Source: an uncultured Oscillospiraceae bacterium
GTDB taxonomy: Bacteria > Bacillota > Clostridia > Oscillospirales > Oscillospiraceae
Assembly (NCBI GenBank): GCA_934569045.1
Contig: CAKTJX010000019.1
Span: 1 to 46,242, forward strand
Direction: 5' to 3'
Length of the DNA: 46,242 bases
A program made the position numbers and the translations under genes. The notes under the pieces were generated by a model. That model was not told where the DNA came from and did no database searches. It was given only the letters and a program-made list of their open reading frames with translations. Positions 1-7,737 of the stretch are shown in pieces. The first letter of the stretch is position 1. Each line of letters starts with the position of its first letter.

Positions 1-70
1 GCCATTGTACTGGATTTTTCTATGAGTTGCTACTTTTTTATTTACTGTTGCACTTGATATGATAACACAA

Positions 71-120
71 GAAGGGGGAAGGTTGGGGCTTCTTTTTAGA
101 GGTTATACGTTCAACCGGGC
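71..120. repeat. Family B repeat, right half only
   Basis: This is the right half of the short palindromic element whose complete copy lies at 21258-21350. It shares the GGAAGGTTGGGGCT core and ends in the arm ATACGTTCAACCGGGC (105-120). The matching left arm is absent, so the copy is truncated. In the 243 bases before the first gene I see no coding region; bases 1-70 are AT-rich and hold nothing I recognise. Confidence 0.6.
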
Positions 121-243
121 GCTCGGTCATTTGTAAACCCCACCCGAAAAATTTTACACAATCTTTACTTCCTTCACTGTTTCCTTTTTACCCATTTGGT
201 GTATAGTCACACCGTAATATGGAGTATCAAGGAGGAAAAGAGA

Positions 244-1032
244 ATGAAGATTGATTTTCAGGCCAAGAAGGGCTTTATCTGTGATATGGACGGTGTGCTC
301 TATCATGGAAACCGGATTCTGCCCGGGGCGGCGGAGTTTGTGCGGTGGTTGCAGGAGAACAACAAGGAATATCTGTTTCTGACCAACAACAGCGGCATGA
401 CCCCCAAGGAGCTGCAGCAGAAGCTGGCGCGGATGGGGCTGGATGTGCCGGAGGAGCATTTTTACACCAGCGCTCTGGCAACGGCGGCCTTTCTGAAGGC
501 CCAGGCGCCGGGGTGCTCTGCCTTTGTCATTGGCGAGGCGGGGCTCCTGAACGCGCTGTATGACGCGGGCATCACCATGAACGATGTGAACCCGGACTAT
601 GTAGTAATCGGTGAGGGCCGGACCTACTCCCTGGACACCCTGACCCGGGCCGTGAACCTGGTGCTGAATGGGGCCAAGCTCATTGGTGCCAATTCCGATG
701 TATCCGGCAATATTGAGCAGGGCATTGCCCCGGCCTGCCGGGCGCTGATCGCCCCGGTGGAAATGGCCACCGGCAAGCAGGCCTATTTCTGCGGCAAGCC
801 CAACCCCCTGATGATGCGCACGGGCCTGCGGCTGCTGGGCTGCCACTCCGATGAGGCCGTAGTAGTGGGCGACCGGATGGATACGGACATCATCGCCGGT
901 ATGGAGAGCGGCATCGACACGGTGCTGGTGCTCTCCGGCGTCTCGGACCGGGAGACCCCCAAGACCTTCGCATATCAGCCCACCGTGATTCTGAACGGCG
1001 TGGGCGATATCCCGGAGGCAGAAAAGGCGTAA
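244..1032 (+). CDS. HAD-superfamily sugar/nucleotide phosphatase, NagD/AraL type
   Basis: A 262-residue cytoplasmic hydrolase of the NagD-like (class IIA) HAD phosphatases, which dephosphorylate small phosphorylated metabolites through an aspartyl-phosphate. The N-terminus carries motif I, DMDGV, with nucleophile and acid/base Asp14 and Asp16. Motif II is TNNS (about residues 47-50), the motif III lysine sits in GKPNP (about 183), and motif IV is GDRMDTDI (about 207). The central part corresponds to the substrate-selecting cap. The start at 244 is preferred over an in-frame upstream ATG at 196 because GGAGG lies at 231-235, eight bases before it. The gene stands alone and converges on the GGDEF gene. 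The true substrate cannot be told from sequence. Confidence 0.88.
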   Translation: MKIDFQAKKGFICDMDGVLYHGNRILPGAAEFVRWLQENNKEYLFLTNNSGMTPKELQQKLARMGLDVPEEHFYTSALATAAFLKAQAPGCSAFVIGEAGLLNALYDAGITMNDVNPDYVVIGEGRTYSLDTLTRAVNLVLNGAKLIGANSDVSGNIEQGIAPACRALIAPVEMATGKQAYFCGKPNPLMMRTGLRLLGCHSDEAVVVGDRMDTDIIAGMESGIDTVLVLSGVSDRETPKTFAYQPTVILNGVGDIPEAEKA

Positions 1033-1068
1033 AATTTAAGGGGCCGTTGCAAGTGTAGCAGCCCCAAT

Positions 1069-1136
1069 GCAATCCAGCCGTTGGCTGGACGAAATCTGTC
1101 TTTAGGCAGATTTCACCCAGCCAACGGCTGGATTGC
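1069..1136. repeat. Long hairpin between convergent genes, family E repeat
   Basis: A perfect 20-base inverted repeat (1069-1088 with 1117-1136) encloses a second hairpin, GAAATCTG (1091-1098) with CAGATTTC (1107-1114) around a four-base loop. It sits between two convergent genes and could stop transcripts from both sides, but no T-run follows on either strand. The segment GGCAGATTTCACCC recurs in the hairpin cluster at 33373-33475, so I treat it as a dispersed repeat. A smaller stem, GGGGC...GCCCC, lies just upstream at about 1040-1064. Confidence 0.75.
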
Positions 1137-1156
1137 ACCGAGGCTGGCGCTCCGCG

Positions 1157-2812
1157 TCAGCCTCTTCTCTCGTGGTACTTCCGCTTTTCCTCGTACATCC
1201 GGGCATCCGCCTCTTTCAGGGCGGCGGGCAGGTCCGGGCACTGGGGGTTCCACAGCAGGCCCATGGACAGGCTGATGCCCTGCCTTCCGGTCTGCTCAAT
1301 CAATTGCGCCGCCTGAGCGCGGAATTCCGGCTCCGGGGTGCCCTGGCAGATGACCACGAATTCATCGCCGCCGATGCGGTAGGCCTGGCCCGGGAAAATC
1401 TGCTCCATGACCCCGGCGGTATCCCGGATCAGCTTGTCGCCGGCGGCGTGGCCCCGGGTGTCGTTGACCTGCTTCAGACCGTTCAGGTCGATATAGAGGA
1501 TGCCCACCTGGTTCTTGCAGTCCTCCTGCCAGAGCTGGAGGGTCTGGTTGTACCGATTCCGGTTGTAGAGGCCCGTCAGCTGGTCCGTAAAGCTCAGCTG
1601 CTGCAAGTATTCCTGCTCCTTCTTCTGGCGCAGGCTGTTGGTTACAAAGAATTGCAGGGAGGACAGCAGGGTCTCGTCCTCAAAATGGCGCTGGGGATTG
1701 TCCACCCCCAGAAAGCCGATGACCTGCCCCTGCTCCAGCAGCGGCACCGTCAGAAGGCGCTGGATATCCTGATCCTTGATGATCTTGTAGTGGGGCATCC
1801 CCTTCTCCTGCTCGATGTTGGCGATAAAATACTTCTTGCCCCGGCGGAACTGGTTCATCCACGTGGAGAGCATCTCCATGGGCACCTCCTGCAGGTTCTC
1901 AATCTGGGGCTCCACGCCGGGCTCCACGGATTCATAGGTGTTTACCGTCACCCGGCGCACCGGGTCATTCTCGAAGATATAGGCCCGGTCTGCCTGGAAA
2001 TATTCCTTGATAATCCACAGCAGATCCCGGATGGCTGTGGAAATATCCTCCCCGGAGGACAGCTTTTCCACGCAGCGATTCAGAGTCTGGGCAATCTCCA
2101 GCCGCTGGACCACCACGGCCCGCTCCTCCTGGGCCTGCCGCAGCTCCGCCTGCTGCTCCCGGTTCACAATCAGATAGATCAGCAGCATGGCCGCGCCAAC
2201 GCTGAGGTCAATCAGCGACAGCCCATGGAAGAACATCTGCACCACCGCCGCCGCCAGCGGCAGCAGGAAAAAGGCGGTCATCACCCGGAACATTCTCCGG
2301 CTGATCCGCTCCCGGTATTGCAGCAGCAGCACGCCATCCATCACCAGCCCCGCGAAGGGCAGAGCCAGAGAGAGCAGATACAGCGGGCCGCGGACATAGT
2401 GATTGGCCTCGTCAATGCGGTAGTACCAGGACGTAAACTGGGACACCACCACCAGGGCCATGGCCCCCAGGCAGACCAGCTCCACCGCCTTCACCAGCCC
2501 CAGGCGCTGCCGTTCTCCCGCCGTCAGCAGGGAGCAGCACAGGTAGCGGTGAAACAGCAGCAGGACACTGTTCATCAGCAGAAAATTGGCAAGGTTCGCC
2601 ACCACCAGCACCCAATGGGTCGCCGTTCCGGGCCTGCCGTCATAGTAGCAGGCAATGGCGTCGCAGGCCAGCAGCAGCGCCGCCGTCAGCTGCATACGGA
2701 TGAGCCAGCCTTTTTTTTCGCTGTAGCGCCCCTCCATCATGGAGACCGCCGCCACCAGGCAGAACAGGTTTTCCCACCCCAAAAGCATGATATTTATCTC
2801 TGAAAAAACCAT
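1157..2812 (-). CDS. Membrane GAF-GGDEF protein, probable diguanylate cyclase
   Basis: A 551-residue protein. The first roughly 215 residues are strongly hydrophobic, with about six to seven membrane segments. A short charged, helix-like linker rich in Glu/Gln follows (about 215-240), then a GAF-like sensory domain (about 240-385) and a C-terminal GGDEF domain (about 390-551). The active-site signature reads RIGGDEF and is intact, preceded by LTGLYNR and the metal-binding DLNGLKQVND, so cyclic-di-GMP synthesis is likely. No RxxD inhibitory site is evident in front of GGDEF. It begins 41 bases after the ecfT stop on the same strand, so it may be the last gene of the SAM hydrolase-ECF operon; a palindrome fills the gap. 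What it senses is unknown. Confidence 0.9.
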   Translation of the reverse strand: MVFSEINIMLLGWENLFCLVAAVSMMEGRYSEKKGWLIRMQLTAALLLACDAIACYYDGRPGTATHWVLVVANLANFLLMNSVLLLFHRYLCCSLLTAGERQRLGLVKAVELVCLGAMALVVVSQFTSWYYRIDEANHYVRGPLYLLSLALPFAGLVMDGVLLLQYRERISRRMFRVMTAFFLLPLAAAVVQMFFHGLSLIDLSVGAAMLLIYLIVNREQQAELRQAQEERAVVVQRLEIAQTLNRCVEKLSSGEDISTAIRDLLWIIKEYFQADRAYIFENDPVRRVTVNTYESVEPGVEPQIENLQEVPMEMLSTWMNQFRRGKKYFIANIEQEKGMPHYKIIKDQDIQRLLTVPLLEQGQVIGFLGVDNPQRHFEDETLLSSLQFFVTNSLRQKKEQEYLQQLSFTDQLTGLYNRNRYNQTLQLWQEDCKNQVGILYIDLNGLKQVNDTRGHAAGDKLIRDTAGVMEQIFPGQAYRIGGDEFVVICQGTPEPEFRAQAAQLIEQTGRQGISLSMGLLWNPQCPDLPAALKEADARMYEEKRKYHERRG

Positions 2813-2827
2813 AGATTCCTCTTTTTA

Positions 2828-2853
2828 AATGATATTATGCGTATAATATCATT
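2828..2853. promoter_or_regulatory. Perfect AT-rich palindrome between ecfT and the GGDEF gene
   Basis: AATGATATTAT (2828-2838) and ATAATATCATT (2843-2853) form a perfect 11-base inverted repeat around GCGT. It starts right after the ecfT stop and ends 15 bases before the GGDEF start codon. No T-run follows on the minus strand, so an operator or mRNA-processing hairpin fits better than a terminator. The function is inferred only from position. Confidence 0.45.
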
Positions 2854-3729
2854 CTATCGTATCAATGGTAAGGTTGAAATATTAATTTTTCCTGAAAACC
2901 AGCCCTGGAAGGGGTTGAAGAATCGGCACCCATTGATCAGGGTGAGCAGGAAGGACAGCACCATCAGCCCCACGCACACCCCCATGGAGAGCTTGTCCCA
3001 GCGGGTAAAGGGCCGGGCGGCGTACCAGGTGCGCTTGTCCTTCTTGCCGAAGCCCCGAAGCTCCATGGCGTTGGAGATATTCTCAATCCGGTCCATGGAG
3101 CTGAGCACCAGGGGCACCAGAATGGCGCTGGCGGACTTCAGGCGGCGGACGAGATTCACCTTCCGGCTCATTTCCACACCCCTGGCCTGCTGGGCCTGGG
3201 AAATATCCCGGAACTCCCGCTGGATATCCGGGATGTAGCGCAGGGCCAGGGAGACGGAATAGCTGATGCGGTAGCTCACGCCGATCTTATTCAGGGAGGC
3301 CGCAAACTCCGAGGGGTTGGTGGTGCACACGAACAGCAGCACAATGGGGATGGTGCAGGCGTTTTTGAGAATCACGTTCAGGTGGTAAAACAGCTGCTCC
3401 GCCGTCATGGTATAGGGCCCCGCGATGTGAAACAGGGGCGTATAGCTGCCATAGAGATTGGGCCCGTGGTTGGGGCTGAAGAGGAAAATCAGGACGTTGT
3501 TCAGGATGATGTATACCACCATCACGTCTACCACAAAGGCAATATCCTTTCTTTTCAGCTTGGCCAGCCGGAAGAGGACCAGCGCCCCCACGGTCAGCGC
3601 CAGCAGCAGCGGCGTATAGAAGCTGGTCATGGCCGCCACGCTCCAGGCCAGCAGACACACCAGCTTGCTTGCCCCGGTGAGGGCATGGATGGGCGAGGGC
3701 CGGTCGATGTAGTTAAAAAGATTGGTCAT
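2854..3729 (-). CDS. ecfT: ECF transporter transmembrane (T) component
   Basis: A 291-residue integral membrane protein, the scaffold that couples the ATPase subunits of an energy-coupling-factor importer to the substrate-binding S component. It has several hydrophobic segments and two coupling-helix motifs, QQARGVEM and ELRGFG, which correspond to the Ala-Arg-Gly type motifs that contact the ATPases in this family. The start at 3729 overlaps the ecfA stop as ATGA, indicating translational coupling; a longer in-frame extension upstream lies inside ecfA and is discounted. It is the last ECF gene of the operon that begins with the SAM hydrolase. Confidence 0.9.
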   Translation of the reverse strand: MTNLFNYIDRPSPIHALTGASKLVCLLAWSVAAMTSFYTPLLLALTVGALVLFRLAKLKRKDIAFVVDVMVVYIILNNVLIFLFSPNHGPNLYGSYTPLFHIAGPYTMTAEQLFYHLNVILKNACTIPIVLLFVCTTNPSEFAASLNKIGVSYRISYSVSLALRYIPDIQREFRDISQAQQARGVEMSRKVNLVRRLKSASAILVPLVLSSMDRIENISNAMELRGFGKKDKRTWYAARPFTRWDKLSMGVCVGLMVLSFLLTLINGCRFFNPFQGWFSGKINISTLPLIR

Positions 3730-5438
3730 GCCTGCCGCCCCTCCCGATCCCGGGCGATGAAGCGCCGGGTGAATTCTTCTTTCTCCCCGATGCCGCACAG
3801 GGCGGCCAGATGGTACAGGGATGTCTCCTTCAGGTGGGCCTTTTCAACGATCTCCGGGTCATTGAGCACCTGGGCCGCGGGGGCATCCGCCAGAATGGTC
3901 CCATTGTGGAAGACCACGGCCCGGGGGGTGTACTCCAGCATCAGGTGCATATCGTGGGTGATCAGCACCACGGTGGTGCCGCCCCGGTTCAGCGCCTGCA
4001 AAAAGTCCATAATCTGGGTGTAGTGGGCCAGGTCCTGTCCGGCAGTGGGCTCGTCCAGCAGAATCATCTCCGGCTGCAAAACCAGAATGGAGGCGATGGT
4101 CACCCGCTTTTTCTGCCCGTAGCTCAGGGCCGACACCGGCCAGTTGCGGAAGGGGTACAATCCGCAGGTTTGCAGCGCCGCCTCCACCCTGGGCTTCACC
4201 TGTTCCTCCGGCACGTTCCGGTTCCGCAGGCCCAGGGCCACCTCGTCAAAAATCTGGGTTTTGGAGATCATCTGATTGGGGTTCTGCATCACATAGCCCA
4301 CATGATCTGCCCGCTCCTTGATGGAGAGAATGGAAAAATCCTGTCCGTCAAATTGGAGGTTCCCCTGCTGGGCCGTTTCAAAGCCGCAGAGGACTTTGGA
4401 AAAGGTGGACTTGCCCGCGCCGTTGGTGCCTACGATACTGAGCATCTCCCCCTTGCGGATGGTCAGGGAAATGTCCTTCAGCACCGGGTGCCCCGGCTGA
4501 TAGGCAAAGCACAGCCCCTCCGCCTGAAGAAGCGTCTCTCTCTCCTGGGCGGGGGCAGCCTCCGGCAGCCGGCGGAACCAGTCCGCCACCTGCTGCTTCT
4601 GGGCATTCGTCAGGGTGAGCTCCGGCAGATAGGCCGGGTGGTTTTCCTTGGTCAGGGTAATCCCAGCGTATTTCAGCGCCGTGACGTACAGAGGCTCCCG
4701 GATGCCGCTGGCGGTCAGAAGAGTGCCGCAGAGCAGAGTGTCCGGGTCCCCATCGTAGAGAATCCGGCCCTCGCCCATGAGGACAATCCGGTCCACCTTC
4801 CGGTGGAGCACATCCTCCAGGCGGTGCTCGATGATCACCACGGCGCAGCCGGTCTGGGCCTGAATTTCGTCGATGAGCTCCACCGCCTTTTTTCCGGCGG
4901 CGGGGTCCAGGTTTGCCAGAGGCTCGTCAAACAGCAGCACATCCACGCCGCTGACCATCACCCCGCCCAAAGCCGCCCGCTGCTTCTGGCCGCCGGAAAT
5001 CTCCTGGGGGGCATGGGACAGAACCCCGTCCACATCCACCAGGCGGGCCACCTTCTCCACCAGCGCGCGCATTTCCCCCTGGGGCATGCAGTCGTTTTCC
5101 AGGGCAAAGGCCATATCCTCCGCCACCGTCAGGCCGATGAACTGGCCATCGGAGTCCTGTAACACCGTACCAACCACCTGGGACAGGTCAAAGAGGCTCA
5201 TGGTTTTCGCGTCCCTGCCGGAGACCGTCAGCTTCCCCGTGGCCGTGCCGGGATAGGAATTTGGGATCAGACCGTTGATGCAGTGGGCCAGGGTGGATTT
5301 TCCGCAGCCGGAGGGCCCGGCGATGAGAACCTTCTCCCCCTTGGCAATATTCAAATTGATATCATACAGCGTCGGCTCCGCCTGGGCGGTATACTGAAAG
5401 CCGAAGTGCTCAAAGGAAATTATGGACTGGTTTTCCAA
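3726..5438 (-). CDS. ECF transporter ATPase, two fused ABC domains
   Basis: A 570-residue protein with two complete ATP-binding cassettes in tandem, replacing the separate EcfA1 and EcfA2 of many Firmicutes. Domain 1 has Walker A GPSGCGKST, signature ISGGQKQR and Walker B VLLFDEPLANLDP. Domain 2 has Walker A GTNGAGKST, a variant signature LSYGQKKR and Walker B MILLDEPTAGQD. It would power uptake through EcfT and the S component. I place the start at a TTG (5438) because AAAGGAGG lies at 5446-5453, seven bases before it, and sequence further upstream in this frame is only the S-component gene read in another frame. It overlaps ecfT by four bases. Confidence 0.9.
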   Translation of the reverse strand: MENQSIISFEHFGFQYTAQAEPTLYDINLNIAKGEKVLIAGPSGCGKSTLAHCINGLIPNSYPGTATGKLTVSGRDAKTMSLFDLSQVVGTVLQDSDGQFIGLTVAEDMAFALENDCMPQGEMRALVEKVARLVDVDGVLSHAPQEISGGQKQRAALGGVMVSGVDVLLFDEPLANLDPAAGKKAVELIDEIQAQTGCAVVIIEHRLEDVLHRKVDRIVLMGEGRILYDGDPDTLLCGTLLTASGIREPLYVTALKYAGITLTKENHPAYLPELTLTNAQKQQVADWFRRLPEAAPAQERETLLQAEGLCFAYQPGHPVLKDISLTIRKGEMLSIVGTNGAGKSTFSKVLCGFETAQQGNLQFDGQDFSILSIKERADHVGYVMQNPNQMISKTQIFDEVALGLRNRNVPEEQVKPRVEAALQTCGLYPFRNWPVSALSYGQKKRVTIASILVLQPEMILLDEPTAGQDLAHYTQIMDFLQALNRGGTTVVLITHDMHLMLEYTPRAVVFHNGTILADAPAAQVLNDPEIVEKAHLKETSLYHLAALCGIGEKEEFTRRFIARDREGRQA

Positions 5439-5472
5439 AAGGAAACCTCCTTTCAAAGTTCCATCCGCCAAA

Positions 5473-5491
5473 GGGAGCCACAGGGGCTCCC
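5473..5491. other. Small hairpin between ecfS and ecfA
   Basis: GGGAGCC (5473-5479) and GGCTCCC (5485-5491) pair perfectly around five bases, in the 74-base gap between the S-component stop and the ecfA start. It may set mRNA stability or subunit stoichiometry. No T-run follows on the minus strand, so it is not a classical terminator. Confidence 0.4.
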
Positions 5492-5512
5492 TCTCGAGGA
5501 CGGGGCTTACTT

Positions 5513-6061
5513 TTACTCCTTCGTCAGGCTTCCTGCCTTCGTCTTGGTAGATGCGTAGGCCACGCACAGCAGGCTGCCGACGATGGCGGTGGTGATGGCG
5601 TTGGCCACACCGGCCAGCAGCCCCTGGGCCAGCAGCTTGTCCCAGGGCTCGCCCATCATGTACACATCCAGCACCGGGGCCACCAGGAACCAGCAGATCA
5701 GATGGCACACCACCTGGGCGGCGTTGAACTTCAGCAGGCCCTTCTTGCCCATGTCGGCCTCGTCCATTTTCAGCAGCTTGGTGCTCAGGCCCATCAGCAG
5801 GCCGAACACGCCGGAAGCGATGACCCAGCTCCACCAGATGCCCCAGCCGTAGCTGAAGTCAATGAGGGCGTGGCCGATCAGGCCGATGAGGGCACCGGCG
5901 ATGGGGCCGTACACCACGGACATGAACGCCAGCAGGCCGTACTGCACCGAGATATTGGTGTTGGGCACGGGGCTGGGGATGGCCACGAACCGGCCCAGCA
6001 CAAAGAACAGCGCCGCGCCGATGCCGATGGCAACGATGGTTTTGACAGAGAACTTCTTCAT
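5513..6061 (-). CDS. ECF transporter substrate-binding (S) component, UPF0397 type
   Basis: A 182-residue protein with about five to six membrane segments. It begins MKKFSVKTIVAIGIGAAL, followed by GRFVAIPSPVPNTNI, typical of the UPF0397 / ECF-riboflavin-transporter S family (Pfam ECF-ribofla_trS). S components bind a vitamin-like substrate and dock on the EcfT-ATPase module. Despite the family name, the real substrate of this branch is uncertain. Here it lies 27 bases downstream of a SAM hydrolase and upstream of a dedicated ATPase and T component, so the substrate may be linked to SAM, methionine or adenosine (inference). GGAGG precedes the ATG at a normal distance. Confidence 0.88.
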   Translation of the reverse strand: MKKFSVKTIVAIGIGAALFFVLGRFVAIPSPVPNTNISVQYGLLAFMSVVYGPIAGALIGLIGHALIDFSYGWGIWWSWVIASGVFGLLMGLSTKLLKMDEADMGKKGLLKFNAAQVVCHLICWFLVAPVLDVYMMGEPWDKLLAQGLLAGVANAITTAIVGSLLCVAYASTKTKAGSLTKE

Positions 6062-6088
6062 AATTCTACCTCCATATTTTATTTATTT

Positions 6089-6940
6089 TCAACGCTGGAA
6101 CGCGTCAAAAATCTCCATGCGGATGCGCCAGGAATTGCCGGTGCCGATGTTGTAGGCCCGGGCAAAGGAGCCCTGGTTGATGGCGACGGCCATGCAGTCC
6201 AGGCTGTTTACATAGGCCAGGGCCTCGCCGATGTAGACATCCGCAAAGCTCTTGGCGTACAGGATGATATTACGGTACACCGTGCGGGTGTCATTCTCAA
6301 TGGTGATGCTGAGCCGGTCCCCGTACTTTGCCCCGGTCTGTAAAAAGAGGCTCCGGGGGATATTGGTCCAGAGGGAGCCAAAGCGCACATCCAGCACATC
6401 CACCGTGCCGCAGACAGCTCTGCCGTCCAGATAGGGCTCCACCACGGGCAGCCGCACCAGGCTGGACACCTCCAATTCCGGCCCCACCTCTTCAAAGGAG
6501 ATGACCCCCGCCGCCAGCCGCGCGCCGGTATAGGCGTACACGTCCCGGCCATAGAAGGTGTAGCTCTCGCCGGAATTGGGCAGGCGGTTCACCCGCTCGT
6601 CAATCTCCCGCACGGCAGTGACCCCATCCAAGCGCAGCACATGGGTCAAGGTTCCATTGTCCGGAGTGACAATGTATTTGCCGGATTTGGTCTTTGCCAC
6701 CACGCTGCGGCGGCTGGTGCCCACGCCGGGGTCCACCACGGAGACGAACACCGTCTCGTCCGGCCAATAGGAAATGGTCTGGATCAGCCGGTAGCTGGCC
6801 TCCCAGATGGAATAGGGCGTAATATCATGGGTCAGATCGTGCATCTTCAGGTCCGGGCTGACGCTGTAGGCCACGCCGTACATGGCGCTGACGGCCCCAT
6901 CCACCAGGCCGAAATCGGACTGAAATACCAGCGGTTTCAT
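6089..6940 (-). CDS. SAM hydrolase / SAM hydroxide adenosyltransferase (DUF62)
   Basis: A 283-residue cytoplasmic enzyme of the DUF62 family, which splits S-adenosylmethionine with water to adenosine and methionine and is related to the fluorinases. Family motifs seen are QSDFGLVDGAVSAMYG at the N-terminus, VVDPGVGTSRRSVV, PDNGTLTHVL and FYGRDVYAYTGARLA. The length is normal. The start at 6940 is set by AGGAGG about ten bases upstream; an in-frame extension further upstream runs through the promoter and is rejected. It is the first gene of an operon with a full ECF importer and is divergent from thiN. A promoter with an overlapping palindrome lies directly upstream. Confidence 0.9.
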   Translation of the reverse strand: MKPLVFQSDFGLVDGAVSAMYGVAYSVSPDLKMHDLTHDITPYSIWEASYRLIQTISYWPDETVFVSVVDPGVGTSRRSVVAKTKSGKYIVTPDNGTLTHVLRLDGVTAVREIDERVNRLPNSGESYTFYGRDVYAYTGARLAAGVISFEEVGPELEVSSLVRLPVVEPYLDGRAVCGTVDVLDVRFGSLWTNIPRSLFLQTGAKYGDRLSITIENDTRTVYRNIILYAKSFADVYIGEALAYVNSLDCMAVAINQGSFARAYNIGTGNSWRIRMEIFDAFQR

Positions 6941-6971
6941 AGGCACACGCCTCCTCTTCTTATTAGAATCT

Positions 6972-7000
6972 ATCATATCCCAGGACATTTCAAATGTCAA
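6972..7000 (-). promoter_or_regulatory. Promoter of the SAM hydrolase-ECF operon with overlapping palindrome
   Basis: On the minus strand a perfect -35 TTGACA (6995-7000) is separated by 17 bases from -10 TATGAT (6972-6977). The palindrome GACATTT-C-AAATGTC (6984-6998) overlaps the -35 box and spacer, where a repressor would block polymerase. The regulator is unknown. The start codon follows about 30 bases downstream. Confidence 0.75.
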
Positions 7001-7088
7001 ACACTCATTTTGATCGATATTTACATTTTGACTGTTTTTCTTTTGGGAAATCTGTGGTAAACTATGGAAAAAAGGAGGAGAGCGGCTT

Positions 7089-7736
7089 ATGAAGCAATGC
7101 GTTATTTTTTGCGCCGCCGGGTTTGACGGGCTCCTGGAGCCCCTGACAGGCAACGAATACTTGATCGCCGCCGACGGCGGACTGAACTATACAAAGAAAT
7201 TGGGGCTGAAGCCTCAGGCCATCATCGGGGACTTTGATTCCCTGCACTACATCCCAACGGGGGCCGAGGTCTTCCCCGTGGAGAAGGACGACACCGACAG
7301 TATGCTTGCCATCAAGCTGGGGCTGAAAAAAGGCTATGACCGGTTCTGTATCTACGGCGGCCTGGACGGGGAGCGGCTGGATCACACCGTTGCCAACTAC
7401 CAGGCCCTGCAATACCTGGCAGACCGGGGAGCCCGGGGCGTGCTGATTGGGAAGGATTTCTGCGCCACGGTCATTCGGGACGGAGCCCTTCGCTTCCCCA
7501 AGGGCGGCGAGGGGGATATCTCCGTATTCTGCGTGGGGCCTGACGCGGCGGGCGTAACCATCGAAGGGCTGTACTACGGCCTGGAAAACGGCTGCCTCAC
7601 CAGCGGCTTCCCCTTAGGAGTCAGCAATCACTTTACGGCTGCCCCCGCCCGGATTGAAGTGAAGCAGGGCAGCCTGCTGATTCTCTGGCGGCGTGGGGCC
7701 GGCCTGCCGGAATTTGAAGAGAGAGAGGGTGCCTGA
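7089..7736 (+). CDS. thiN: Thiamine pyrophosphokinase
   Basis: A 215-residue enzyme that transfers pyrophosphate from ATP to thiamine, giving thiamine diphosphate. The N-terminal catalytic domain has the family's Asp-rich motifs: AADGGLNY (about residues 27-34), IGDFDS (about 47-52) and KDDTDSM (about 65), then GGLDGERLDHTVAN in the first half. The C-terminal half is the beta-rich thiamine-binding domain. AAGGAGGAG lies just upstream, and TAAACT with a TG one base before it (7058-7063) is a possible extended -10. The stop at 7736 abuts the next start at 7738, so the two genes are probably co-translated. In many Firmicutes thiN follows rpe/rsgA; here it does not. Confidence 0.92.
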   Translation: MKQCVIFCAAGFDGLLEPLTGNEYLIAADGGLNYTKKLGLKPQAIIGDFDSLHYIPTGAEVFPVEKDDTDSMLAIKLGLKKGYDRFCIYGGLDGERLDHTVANYQALQYLADRGARGVLIGKDFCATVIRDGALRFPKGGEGDISVFCVGPDAAGVTIEGLYYGLENGCLTSGFPLGVSNHFTAAPARIEVKQGSLLILWRRGAGLPEFEEREGA

Positions 7737-7737
7737 C

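Noticed and set aside
5439..5834. N-terminal extension of the double ABC ATPase
   Set aside because: The extension is the ecfS gene read out of frame. A TTG start at 5438 with a strong AAAGGAGG explains the protein fully.
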